Assembly: GCA_007693875.1 (NCBI GenBank)
Contig: RECT01000384.1
Span: 1-10,828 of the forward strand
From: Spirulina sp. DLM2.Bin59
Lineage (GTDB): Bacteria > Cyanobacteriota > Cyanobacteriia > Cyanobacteriales > Spirulinaceae
DNA: 10,828 nucleotides
Reading direction: 5' to 3'
Shown here: positions 1 to 6,417 of the stretch, one piece after another
Layout: every line of letters begins with the position of its first letter
Numbering within the stretch: the stretch's first letter is position 1
Made by a program: the position numbers and the translations under genes
Notes under the pieces: generated by a model
The model's database searches: none
Told to the model about the DNA's origin: nothing
What the model saw: only the letters and a program-made list of their open reading frames with translations

Positions 1-1735
1 GGCGATCGCCATACTCCGCCAAGCCCTCACCGCCAACCCTAACCACCCCATCCCCTCAGGGGTTTATTTTGCCCTGGGAACCGCCAGCTTTAAACAGAAA
101 GACTACGCCGCCACCCTCAGGGATTTAGAGCAGTATCTCGCATTAATGCCCGATCCAGAGGGTTTAGATCCGGCCCTTTGGCAATTGGGTACGGCAGCCT
201 ATGAAATGCAAGATTATCCCAAAACTCTCGAATATCTCCAGGCTTACTATGATCGCCAAGATTGGACTGTGGGGGCAGATACGGAATTAGCCTTGGTGGC
301 TTTGCAATTGGGAACTGCCTACTATGCCCGTGAGGATTTCAGAACAGCCCGTGACTATTTGGAAATTTATTTGCAACGAGCCGATCACCTCAATAATCCC
401 CAACAAATAGGGGCAACGTTGTTTGTCTTGGGGAAAATTTGCTATCTCAGCCAGGATGATCAGGCCACTGTTGAATATCTGGAGCAATATTTGGCCTGGG
501 TGGAATCGATGCAAATCCGGCCCACCAAAACCTTAGAAGCGGCATTGTTTTACCTGGGGGATACCCATGCTCAGTTAAACCATCCCCACCAAACCATTGA
601 GGTTTTCCAGGAATATTTAACCCTGGTGGGTCAAGATGCCCCCCCCGATGCCCTGCGCCAAGCTCTGTTTAATGTGGGGATTGCCTATGGGCAATTGGCG
701 GATTATCCCCATGCTTTAGATTATTTCCAACGGTTTTTACCCCTGGAGCGACAGCAACCCCAACCCAACCATCGGCAATGGGTGAAGGCGCTACTGGGGA
801 TGGGCAATGCCTATCAGAATTTAGGGGATTATACCCAGGCGATCGCCACCTTTGAGGCCCTCGCCAGCCTGACGCAAAAAATATCCGATCGCCAACGCCA
901 AGGGCAGGCCGTCGCCCAACTGGGTACTATCCGCCTGGCCCTCGGGCAATATCCCGCCGCGATCGTTGCCTTTGAGCAATGTTTAGTGATTGCCGAAGAG
1001 CGCCAAGATCCCGCCCTCAAGGGCCTAGCGATGGGGAGTTTAGGCGCAGCATACCTAGCCCTCGGACAATATCCAAAGGCGATTTCTCTCCTTCAAAAGG
1101 CCCTACGCCTCGCCCGTGCGGCCCAAAACCCCAGCGATGAAAGCCGTTGCTTGGGTCATTTGGGCAGTGTCTACAATGCCACGGGGGACTATGACCGCGC
1201 CATGTCCCTCTATCAACAGTCTTGGAATTTGGCTCGGGCCCATGGGGATCAGGCGGGGGTGGGGATCGCCCTGGCGAACTTGGGCATGACCTATTGCCGC
1301 CTGGGGAACTATACCCAAGCGGTGAAGCATCTGCGCCAAAGTCTGCCCATTGCCCAGTCCTTGGGGGATCAGTGGGAAACGGGCCGCACCCTCTGTGGTT
1401 TAGCAGAAAGTCATTTGGCTTTGGAGGAATATCCAGAAACGCGGGACTATTTGCAGGAGGCGTTGCAGTTGACCCAAAAACTCAAGGCCCAGCACTTAGA
1501 GGCCCAGGTACTTTATCACTGGGCGCGTTTTTATCAACAGGTGGGGGAGATGATCCCCGCCCGCCAAGCCTGCGAGGGGGCGATCGCCCTTGCTGAAGCC
1601 CTGACGATTCCGGAGCAGGAAACCTACCGATCATTAGGCAAAGCACTGCGGCCATCGGTGGCCGAGCGTTGTTGGACAAAGTTGCGGGGGTTATGGCCGG
1701 CTGGTTGGAGTATGGGGAGAGAGGAGAGAGGATAG
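1..1735 (+). CDS. TPR-repeat protein, 5'-truncated by window edge
   Basis: The frame is open from base 2 with no stop before TAG at 1733-1735, so the gene continues upstream; 577 residues are visible. An internal ATG at 146 exists, but the 48 codons before it already read as TPR-like helix pairs, so it is unlikely to be the start. Nearly the whole chain is tandem tetratricopeptide repeats. The first half has divergent spacing. From about base 780 there are regular units of about 40 residues with the pattern LG-x-Y-x-x-LG-D/Q-Y-x-x-A, as in LGNAY/LGDYTQAI, LGAAYLALGQYPKAI, LGSVYNATGDYDRAM and LGMTYCRLGNYTQAV. Such repeats form a superhelical scaffold for protein partners. No enzymatic domain is visible in the part present; one could lie upstream. 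The last residues (GREERG) come from a purine-rich tandem repeat. Specific partner and function unknown. Confidence 0.9.
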   Translation, partial: AIAILRQALTANPNHPIPSGVYFALGTASFKQKDYAATLRDLEQYLALMPDPEGLDPALWQLGTAAYEMQDYPKTLEYLQAYYDRQDWTVGADTELALVALQLGTAYYAREDFRTARDYLEIYLQRADHLNNPQQIGATLFVLGKICYLSQDDQATVEYLEQYLAWVESMQIRPTKTLEAALFYLGDTHAQLNHPHQTIEVFQEYLTLVGQDAPPDALRQALFNVGIAYGQLADYPHALDYFQRFLPLERQQPQPNHRQWVKALLGMGNAYQNLGDYTQAIATFEALASLTQKISDRQRQGQAVAQLGTIRLALGQYPAAIVAFEQCLVIAEERQDPALKGLAMGSLGAAYLALGQYPKAISLLQKALRLARAAQNPSDESRCLGHLGSVYNATGDYDRAMSLYQQSWNLARAHGDQAGVGIALANLGMTYCRLGNYTQAVKHLRQSLPIAQSLGDQWETGRTLCGLAESHLALEEYPETRDYLQEALQLTQKLKAQHLEAQVLYHWARFYQQVGEMIPARQACEGAIALAEALTIPEQETYRSLGKALRPSVAERCWTKLRGLWPAGWSMGREERG

Positions 1736-1743
1736 AGAGGATA
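1726..1743. repeat. 9-bp tandem repeat across the TPR gene stop
   Basis: GAGAGGATA occurs twice in tandem (1726-1734 and 1735-1743) inside a GA-rich run. The TAG stop of the TPR gene sits at the junction. This is probably low-complexity slippage that shaped the C-terminal tail. Confidence 0.6.
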
Positions 1744-1754
1744 GAGTTGATGGA

Positions 1755-1776
1755 GGGGCGAAAGATTTTTCGCCCC
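1755..1776. terminator. Hairpin between convergent genes, possible bidirectional terminator
   Basis: GGGGCGAAA (1755-1763) and TTTCGCCCC (1768-1776) form a perfect 9-bp stem with a 4-base loop. It lies between the ends of the convergent TPR and cobW-like genes, where a shared terminator would be expected. No clean U-run follows on either strand, so termination is inferred from position and structure. The arms also match intergenic repeats near 6418-6461 and 10631-10685, so it may be one copy of a dispersed element. Confidence 0.55.
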
Positions 1777-1790
1777 TACGCTTTTCTCCC

Positions 1791-2831
1791 TCACTGCTCA
1801 CCCCATAATGCTGGCTCGATTTCTCCTTGATCTAAATTCCGACCGATGATCACTAACCGGGTTTGGCGGGGTTCTTCCGGTTGCCAGGGGCGATCGTAGA
1901 AGGAATCAAAGCGATTGCCTACCCCTTGCAATACCAACCGCATTGGTTTATTGGGGACGGCGACAAATCCTTTGATCCGATAGATTTCGCGGGATTGCAC
2001 CAGGGCTTGTAACCGTTCAATCAGGGCAATGGGATCACAGGGGCGATCGCTCACCATCTGCACGGCATTGATCTCGTCGTCGTGATCATGCTCCTCCTCG
2101 TGATCATGGTGGCTGGGGCGTTGCTCTAGGTGATCCTCCACGGCGGCGTTAAAGCCTAACAGTAAATCTGCTGCCACCGCCCCCTGTTGACAGGGGACAA
2201 TCTTCACACCTAGGGGGACTTGCTCCCCTAGCCAAGTTCTGGTTTTCTGGGCTATTTCCGCTGTGACACCATCGGTTTTGGTGAGTAATACTAAATCCGC
2301 ACAGGCTAACTGATCCTCAAACAGTTCTTCTAGGGGGGTTTCATGATCAAGGTTAGGATCGGCGGCCCGTTGGGCGGCGATCGCATCGAGATCCCCCACT
2401 AGCGTCCCCTCCGCTAAAGCCTGACAATCTACGACGGTAATCACTCCGTCCACCGTCGCCGCGTTGCGGATTTCCTCCCAACGGAAGGCTTGGATCAGGG
2501 GTTTGGGGAGGGCGAGGCCGGAGGTTTCGACAACGATCGCATCGAGGCGATCGCGCCGCTGCAATAGGGCCTGCATGGTGGGATAAAACTCTTCCTGAAC
2601 AGTGCAACAGAGGCAGCCGTTGGTGAGTTCAACAATATTGGTTTCGGGGGTTTCATCTTCGTCGCAAATTTGGCAGGAGCGCAACAGATCGCCATCGATC
2701 CCCATCTCACCAAACTCATTGACCAAGACGGCAATGCGCCGCCCTTGGTTGTTTTGCAATAAATGGCGTACGAGGGTGGTTTTCCCCGCACCGAGGAACC
2801 CCGTAATCACAGTCACTGGAATTTTATGCAT
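1791..2831 (-). CDS. CobW/COG0523-family GTPase, putative metallochaperone
   Basis: This 346-residue P-loop GTPase of the CobW/COG0523 (G3E) family uses GTP hydrolysis to deliver metals to target proteins. Visible motifs are Walker A GFLGAGKTT (11-19), NEFGEMGID (38-46), the metal-binding CLCC signature (73-76), Walker B-like ETSG (102-105), TKTD in the NKxD base-recognition position (184-187), a His/Asp/Glu-rich loop (241-252) and a CobW C-terminal domain after it. An additional CxxC (Cys53, Cys56) precedes CLCC. The start at 2831 leaves 4 bases after the hupE stop. A start 21 codons upstream at 2894 would overlap hupE by 59 bases and add a tail unlike the family, so 2831 is preferred. Placement behind hupE and a cobalamin riboswitch points to cobalt, possibly for cobaltochelatase in B12 synthesis. 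Zinc or nickel cannot be excluded. Confidence 0.9.
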   Translation of the reverse strand: MHKIPVTVITGFLGAGKTTLVRHLLQNNQGRRIAVLVNEFGEMGIDGDLLRSCQICDEDETPETNIVELTNGCLCCTVQEEFYPTMQALLQRRDRLDAIVVETSGLALPKPLIQAFRWEEIRNAATVDGVITVVDCQALAEGTLVGDLDAIAAQRAADPNLDHETPLEELFEDQLACADLVLLTKTDGVTAEIAQKTRTWLGEQVPLGVKIVPCQQGAVAADLLLGFNAAVEDHLEQRPSHHDHEEEHDHDDEINAVQMVSDRPCDPIALIERLQALVQSREIYRIKGFVAVPNKPMRLVLQGVGNRFDSFYDRPWQPEEPRQTRLVIIGRNLDQGEIEPALWGEQ

Positions 2832-2835
2832 GGCT

Positions 2836-3492
2836 TTAACCGAGAATTTCCCCCGATAGGAAGGCGAGGCCAATGCCGGCGATCGCAAACCCACTAAACC
2901 GCAGGGGTAGGGCTTTCACCTCCTCCAGATTCGGCCAGAACCGTTGGGCGAAGGCGAACACACCGACGGCAACCCCCAACTGCACGACACCAAAACCAGC
3001 AAGATAGGCGATCAAGGGGTTCATTTCTGCCCCGATAATCGCTTCCCCATAGGCATAGCCGTGGAAAATTCCCGCCAGGGCGGCGGCGATCGCCACCCCC
3101 CACCATTGCCCCCGCTCCGGCAGGGCCAACCATACCCCAAAGCCGAGAACAGAAGCGGCAATAACCAATTCTGCTAAGGGTAAATCTAACAGTTGCAAAT
3201 GGAGGCCCGTCCCTACCAATGTCGTGATCACAAAGGCGACGGGAATGATTAAACCCTGACGGCCCCAGAGGGCGGCCAGCAGGCCCGTGGCGATCACAAA
3301 GGCAAAATGATCCATGCCAATGACGGGATGGCCTAAACCCGAGAGAAACCCAGTCAGGGCATTACTGGGGACATTGCCGCCAAAGGGGTGATGGGCAAGG
3401 GCGGCTTGACTGGGGAAGAGGAGGGCGATCGCTAGGGATAACCCTAAAATGCGATGGCGCTGTAAATGACGTTGTAGATTGTGATGGTTCAT
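2836..3492 (-). CDS. hupE: HupE/UreJ-family metal permease, likely cobalt or nickel uptake
   Basis: This is a 218-residue membrane protein of the HupE/UreJ family of putative secondary nickel/cobalt transporters. Residues 1-33 look like a signal peptide (basic N-terminus, LGLSLAIALLF core, cleavage after ALA). The mature protein begins with the family's His-rich HHPFGG stretch. Further motifs are GLGHPVIGMDHF (53-63), with His55 and the Asp61-His62 pair as likely metal ligands, and HGYAYGE (144-150). About six hydrophobic segments follow the signal. The gene is the first of an operon with the CobW-like GTPase. Its leader contains a cobalamin riboswitch, the known arrangement for cyanobacterial HupE proteins predicted to import cobalt. 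Expression is therefore expected to fall when cobalamin is abundant. No strong Shine-Dalgarno precedes the ATG at 3492. Substrate is inferred from regulation, not from the protein alone. Confidence 0.9.
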   Translation of the reverse strand: MNHHNLQRHLQRHRILGLSLAIALLFPSQAALAHHPFGGNVPSNALTGFLSGLGHPVIGMDHFAFVIATGLLAALWGRQGLIIPVAFVITTLVGTGLHLQLLDLPLAELVIAASVLGFGVWLALPERGQWWGVAIAAALAGIFHGYAYGEAIIGAEMNPLIAYLAGFGVVQLGVAVGVFAFAQRFWPNLEEVKALPLRFSGFAIAGIGLAFLSGEILG

Positions 3493-3505
3493 GGGTATCT
3501 GTAAG

Positions 3506-3522
3506 AACTGTTCCGCGCAGTT
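3506..3522 (-). promoter_or_regulatory. Riboswitch expression-platform hairpin (P13-like)
   Basis: On the minus strand AACTG (3522-3518), loop CGCGGAA and CAGTT (3510-3506) form a hairpin whose 3' side ends 13 bases before the hupE ATG (3492). It contains TGCGCG (3519-3514), the exact complement of CGCGCA in the aptamer (3592-3587). This is the expected L5-L13 kissing interaction of cobalamin riboswitches. Proximity to the start codon and lack of a U-run suggest translational rather than transcriptional control. Confidence 0.65.
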
Positions 3523-3540
3523 GCTCGAAATTTTACGGAT

Positions 3541-3659
3541 TCAATCGGTGGGCATCCTGACTTAGGGTATTTGCACCCATTACAGTTGCGCGACAGTGCT
3601 AGGCTTTCACTAGACTTTCCCCCTTAATCTGACCGCTGTTCCCAGCCAGAGCCGATTGA
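3541..3659 (-). ncRNA. Cobalamin riboswitch aptamer upstream of hupE-cobW
   Basis: Read on the minus strand, TCAATCGG (3659-3652) and CCGATTGA (3548-3541) close an 8-bp P1 stem. Inside, in order, are GGGGGAA; GTGAAAGCC; CACTGTCGCGCAACTGTA, close to the conserved CCCGCAACTGT core; and the B12 box AAGTCAGGATGCCC (3563-3550). The order and spacing match the cobalamin riboswitch class. The expected ligand is adenosylcobalamin or a related corrinoid such as cyanobacterial pseudocobalamin. The subclass cannot be settled by eye. It regulates the hupE-cobW operon, with the platform hairpin downstream at 3506-3522. Confidence 0.92.
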
Positions 3660-3688
3660 GTGCCATCACTGTAGCACGGTGGGCTGAT

Positions 3689-3717
3689 TTGTTAACTCTT
3701 TTAGTGTTTTTTCGCAA
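3689..3717 (-). promoter_or_regulatory. Candidate promoter for the riboswitch-hupE-cobW transcript
   Basis: On the minus strand TTGCGA (3717-3712) is followed after 17 bases by TAACAA (3694-3689). The -35 is fair but the -10 matches only half of the consensus. The position, about 30 bases before the aptamer P1 stem, is right for starting a transcript that includes the whole riboswitch. Confidence 0.3.
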
Positions 3718-3737
3718 AGGCTCCCCTTGCTCCTTAA

Positions 3738-3769
3738 GCTAACGGTAGGGAGCGGCGTTCTGCGTTAGC
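3738..3769. repeat. Inverted repeat in the divergent intergenic region
   Basis: GCTAACG (3738-3744) and CGTTAGC (3763-3769) are perfect 7-base inverted arms around an 18-base GC-rich spacer. It lies between the hupE promoter region and the 3891 gene. The sequence resembles short dispersed palindromic repeats of cyanobacterial intergenic DNA, but only one copy is in this window. The rest of 3718-3890 shows no gene; it holds only short pairings such as TAGAC/GTCTA (3858-3873). Confidence 0.5.
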
Positions 3770-3890
3770 GTACCCATCGCTTTTACCCCGATCCCAACCC
3801 TTTGGGCTGATGGGTCGTGGCTTGAAACTCCCTGCAATCCTATTTTCACCGCAATCGTAGACAATCTCGTCTAACCTGGGGACAACCGCA

Positions 3891-4310
3891 ATGAATGATG
3901 CCGTTGGAACAATTTTTGGCTTTTTGGGGGGAACTATTGTTTCCTGTGCCGAGGGCTATCGCGCCCTTGAGCATCCCAACCCCAAGCGCGTTTACTATCG
4001 TCTCTCGGAGGCAAAATGGTTTTTAGCCCTGCGCTGGTGTGAGCAACTTGACACCCCCGCTGGCATTCTCAATTATGAGGGGCAATTGTCCTTTTATAAT
4101 GCCGCATCACTACGGATGGGGGAGGAAAATTTTCTACCGGCCTGCCATCGTCAGCAGATTTTCCAACAATGCCTTGGTTTACCCCTGGGACAGTCCTTCC
4201 ACTATCCCCTCTCCCGAGCCTTAACGGCGCAAGTTGTCGAAGTGACGGGTGTGGAGGTAGACCCCCGCTTTGGGCGGGTGGCTTTGGTGCGACTCCTAGT
4301 TCAAGAATGA
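3891..4310 (+). CDS. Hypothetical protein of 139 residues upstream of ndhL
   Basis: I do not recognise this family. The 139-residue product has a hydrophobic, glycine-rich N-terminus (TIFGFLGGTIVSC, residues 7-19) that could be a short membrane anchor or a buried helix. A mixed alpha/beta-looking region rich in aromatics follows (RVYYRL, KWFLALRWC, YEGQLSFYN), then a strand-rich C-terminus (AQVVEVTGVEVDPRFGRVALVRLLV). No catalytic signature is visible; four cysteines (19, 50, 85, 94) do not form a recognised metal motif. The start at 3891 has only a weak GGGG element upstream (3877-3881), but codon usage matches its neighbours, and the frame is intact and ends 41 bases before ndhL. It may be co-transcribed with ndhL and the DUF3007 gene, hinting at a thylakoid or NDH-1 connection, which is inference from position only. 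Confidence 0.7.
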   Translation: MNDAVGTIFGFLGGTIVSCAEGYRALEHPNPKRVYYRLSEAKWFLALRWCEQLDTPAGILNYEGQLSFYNAASLRMGEENFLPACHRQQIFQQCLGLPLGQSFHYPLSRALTAQVVEVTGVEVDPRFGRVALVRLLVQE

Positions 4311-4351
4311 CGGTACAATAGGGGCGATATTTTCAGGCCCCCAATGCCATC

Positions 4352-4579
4352 ATGCTTGATTTTAATAGTCCTCAATTTATCGCCCTGCTCTATCTGGTGT
4401 TGAGTGGTCTTTATTTGCTGGCGCTCCCCGCTGCCCTCTATGCCTATCTCAATTTCCGCTGGTATACCGCCAGTTCCATCGAGCGGGTGATTATGTATTT
4501 CTTTGTGTTCCTCTTTTTCCCGGGGTTACTGCTGTTGAGTCCCTTCCTGAACTTCCGGCCGAAGCGGGTGGAATCCTAA
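4352..4579 (+). CDS. ndhL: NAD(P)H-quinone oxidoreductase (NDH-1) subunit L
   Basis: The product is 75 residues, the usual length for NdhL, a small membrane subunit of the cyanobacterial/chloroplast photosynthetic NDH-1 complex. That complex accepts electrons from ferredoxin, reduces plastoquinone, supports cyclic electron flow and drives CO2 uptake in the thylakoid. Two membrane segments are seen (about 10-33 and 44-64). The motif NFRWYTASSIERVIMYFFVFLFFPG and the ending SPFLNFRPKR are characteristic of NdhL. The start ATG at 4352 lacks a clear Shine-Dalgarno. The stop overlaps the next start as TAATG (4577-4581), so the two genes are probably translationally coupled. TACAAT at 4314-4319 could be a -10 element but has no good -35 partner. 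Confidence 0.95.
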   Translation: MLDFNSPQFIALLYLVLSGLYLLALPAALYAYLNFRWYTASSIERVIMYFFVFLFFPGLLLLSPFLNFRPKRVES

Positions 4580-4899
4580 TGCGCCGCATTGATGCGATCG
4601 CCCTCACCCTCCTGGTTTTTCTCTCCGGGGGGTTGATCTACCTGCTCTTTCGGGGCATCGGGGTGGATAACCTCACCGCTGGCATTTGGAGCCAAGCCCT
4701 CTTGGTGGCGGGGTTGATGGTGTGGTTGGGAACCTATATCTTTCGGGCTGCCACCAAGGGGATGACCCTCAACACCCAAATCCAGGACTACAAGGAAGCG
4801 GTATTACGCAAACGCCTAGAGGAGTTAACCCCGGAGGAGTTGGCCCAACTGCAAGCGGAAATCGCCGCTGATGAGAGGGAACAGGAAACCGAAGAATAG
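4579..4899 (+). CDS. DUF3007 family membrane protein
   Basis: This 106-residue protein has two membrane segments (about 5-25 and 37-56) and a charged, helical C-terminal region (67-106, LRKRLEELTPEELAQLQAEI) that probably lies in the cytoplasm or stroma-side space. The pattern RRIDAIALTLLVFLSGG...YIFRAATKGMTLNTQIQDYKEAVL fits the DUF3007 family, which is found in cyanobacteria and plastid lineages. No enzymatic motif is present and no firm function is known to me. The start codon overlaps the ndhL stop by one base, implying coupled translation and possibly an assembly or accessory role for NDH-1. That link is inferred from gene order. Confidence 0.85.
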   Translation: MRRIDAIALTLLVFLSGGLIYLLFRGIGVDNLTAGIWSQALLVAGLMVWLGTYIFRAATKGMTLNTQIQDYKEAVLRKRLEELTPEELAQLQAEIAADEREQETEE

Positions 4900-4906
4900 T
4901 GAATAG

Positions 4907-4962
4907 GGTGCGTCAGATGAGCCACCTTTGACTCACAACAATAACCCAACGGCTGACGCACC
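4907..4962. repeat. Inverted repeat, MITE-like or terminator, between convergent genes
   Basis: GGTGCGTCAG (4907-4916) and CTGACGCACC (4953-4962) are perfect 10-base terminal inverted repeats around a 36-base interior. It separates the DUF3007 gene from the convergent DUF512 gene. Its length and perfect ends suggest a small non-autonomous mobile element; no target duplication is obvious. As RNA it could also act as a terminator, though no U-run follows. Confidence 0.6.
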
Positions 4963-4965
4963 ATC

Positions 4966-6345
4966 TCACTTTAAATCTGGCTCCCCTTCTCCCATTTTGG
5001 GAGAAGGGGCGGGGGGGATGAGGGCAATGGCCCGCTTTAACAGATCCTCAATGCCCGCCACCGGGAAGATGGCACGATGGAGGCGATCGCCCACCTCCGC
5101 CACTGTTAAATCATCTAAAAATCGCGTCTCATCGTGCTTGAGCATCACCGAGGGCAACAAAATTGGGCTGGGGTTGGGATGGTTCGCCAATCCCGCGATC
5201 AAATCTTGCCCCGTTAACAACCCCGTCACCGTGATCACCTGGCCCCAATAGTCACTACGCAGGGGCACTAATTCCACCGTCAACCCTTCTACTTGATTCA
5301 ACCGCGCCACAAGGGGCTGAAAGGCTTGTTCGACGGCATTGCCCACCACCCAGAGCCAGGATTGTGGTTGCGCTAAAGCAGGGGGGAGGAGGCGATCGCA
5401 TTCCTGCTCAAAATCGCGGATAAATTGCCGAATCGACCCCACACCATTACCAATTTGCGGATAGTCTTCATAGTGGGATTCTGGGGGGAGTTCCCGTTGG
5501 GCAATTAAAAACCATTCATCGGCTAACCAAGCAAAGGTACTGCCGAGGGTTTGTTGAAATTCTGCCTGGAGGGCCTGCACTTGGGGGATCACCTCCTGGG
5601 CTTTAGCTACTGTAACCGGCGTTAACTCATCTTCCTGAGGGCGAAACCGCGTCAAACCGACGGGAACCACGGCGGCGGAAAGTACCGTCGGGATTTCCCC
5701 CTGATGGAATTGGGCCAGATCCCGCAACGTCCGATCCAATTGGGGGCCGTCGTTAATCCCCGGACAGACCACCACCTGGGCATGAATTTGCAATTGCCGC
5801 GCTTGGAACCAACGGAGTTGATCGAGAATTTGCCCCGCTCGCTGATTTTTCAACAGGTGCGATCGCACCTCTGGATCCGTAGCATGGACGGAAACATAGA
5901 GGGGAGAAAGGCGCATCTGTTCGATCCGCTCCCATTCCCGCGTTGTTAAATTGGTGAGGGTGAGATAACTGCCATAGAGAAAACTGAGGCGATAGTCATC
6001 ATCTTTGTAATAAAGGCTTTCCCGCTTACCGGGGGGTTGTTGATCGATGAAACAAAAGGGACAGCGGTTATTACATTGGATCAACCCATCAAATAAGGCC
6101 GTTTCAAACTCTAACCCCAGATCCTGATCATAATCCTTCTCAATTTCCACCTCATGGCGTTGCCCCCGACCATCCACCACCTCCAGCATTAACAGTTCAT
6201 CAGCACAAAGATATTGATAATCAATCAGATCCCGCAGCGGTAGGCCGTTGATGGTGGCGATCGCATCCCCTGGCTCAAAACCAATTTCTGCCGCGATCGA
6301 ATCAGGTAAAACACGGCTAATGCGGGCGGGAGAGGGGGTAGACAT
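4966..6345 (-). CDS. PDZ / radical SAM / DUF512 cyanobacterial Fe-S protein
   Basis: This 459-residue protein belongs to a cyanobacteria-typical family of putative iron-sulfur oxidoreductases. A PDZ-like domain occupies about 9-80 (SRVLPDSIAAEIGFEPGDAIATINGLPL). Next is the radical-SAM cluster motif CNNRCPFC (Cys91, Cys95, Cys98; CxxxCxxC) leading into FIDQQPPGKRESLYYKDDDYRLSF. The C-terminal DUF512 region (about 225-440) includes ADEWFL, YEDYPQIGNGVG (292-303) and VTGLLTGQDL. It probably binds a 4Fe-4S cluster and S-adenosylmethionine, but the substrate is unknown. The ATG at 6345 begins just before the PDZ domain, so the start is reasonable although no strong ribosome site is seen. The last roughly 18 residues (ending PSPKMGEGEPDLK) are translated from a hairpin repeat and are probably not part of the ancestral fold. 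Confidence 0.92.
   Translation of the reverse strand: MSTPSPARISRVLPDSIAAEIGFEPGDAIATINGLPLRDLIDYQYLCADELLMLEVVDGRGQRHEVEIEKDYDQDLGLEFETALFDGLIQCNNRCPFCFIDQQPPGKRESLYYKDDDYRLSFLYGSYLTLTNLTTREWERIEQMRLSPLYVSVHATDPEVRSHLLKNQRAGQILDQLRWFQARQLQIHAQVVVCPGINDGPQLDRTLRDLAQFHQGEIPTVLSAAVVPVGLTRFRPQEDELTPVTVAKAQEVIPQVQALQAEFQQTLGSTFAWLADEWFLIAQRELPPESHYEDYPQIGNGVGSIRQFIRDFEQECDRLLPPALAQPQSWLWVVGNAVEQAFQPLVARLNQVEGLTVELVPLRSDYWGQVITVTGLLTGQDLIAGLANHPNPSPILLPSVMLKHDETRFLDDLTVAEVGDRLHRAIFPVAGIEDLLKRAIALIPPAPSPKMGEGEPDLK
4983..5009. repeat. Strong hairpin repeat inside the DUF512 gene 3' end
   Basis: CCCCTTCTCCCA (4983-4994) and TGGGAGAAGGGG (4998-5009) form a perfect 12-bp stem with a 3-base loop. It resembles a dispersed cyanobacterial repeat whose translation gives PSPKMGEGEP. 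Here it lies in frame at the end of the DUF512 gene, about 14 bases upstream of the stop. It may also slow or terminate transcription. Confidence 0.75.
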
Positions 6346-6376
6346 GGGATATTAAGGGCAAAAGTGAGCAATCTGT

Positions 6377-6382
6377 ATCATA
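6377..6382 (-). promoter_or_regulatory. Possible -10 element for the DUF512 gene
   Basis: TATGAT on the minus strand (6382-6377) is a good -10 match, 31 bases upstream of the ATG at 6345. No convincing -35 lies at the usual distance; the candidate position overlaps a small hairpin (CGGGA/TCCCG, 6399-6415). Weak call. Confidence 0.25.
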
Positions 6383-6417
6383 GCAACCCCCGATCATCCG
6401 GGAGGATGTATCCCGTG

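Noticed and set aside
1222..1596. A 124-codon open frame in another frame of the TPR gene
   Set aside because: It overlaps continuous TPR repeats in the main frame; its Gly/Pro/Ser-rich translation is the usual signature of an out-of-frame shadow.
2080..2112. Direct repeat CGTGATCATG occurring twice
   Set aside because: It is explained by the coding of the His/Asp-rich loop (HDHEEEHDHD) in the CobW-like GTPase, not by an operator or mobile element.
2832..2894. Longer N-terminus for the CobW-like GTPase starting at 2894
   Set aside because: It would overlap hupE by 59 bases and add 21 residues (MGLRSPALAS...) before the P-loop domain, which normally starts just ahead of Walker A. The ATG at 2831 fits the family.
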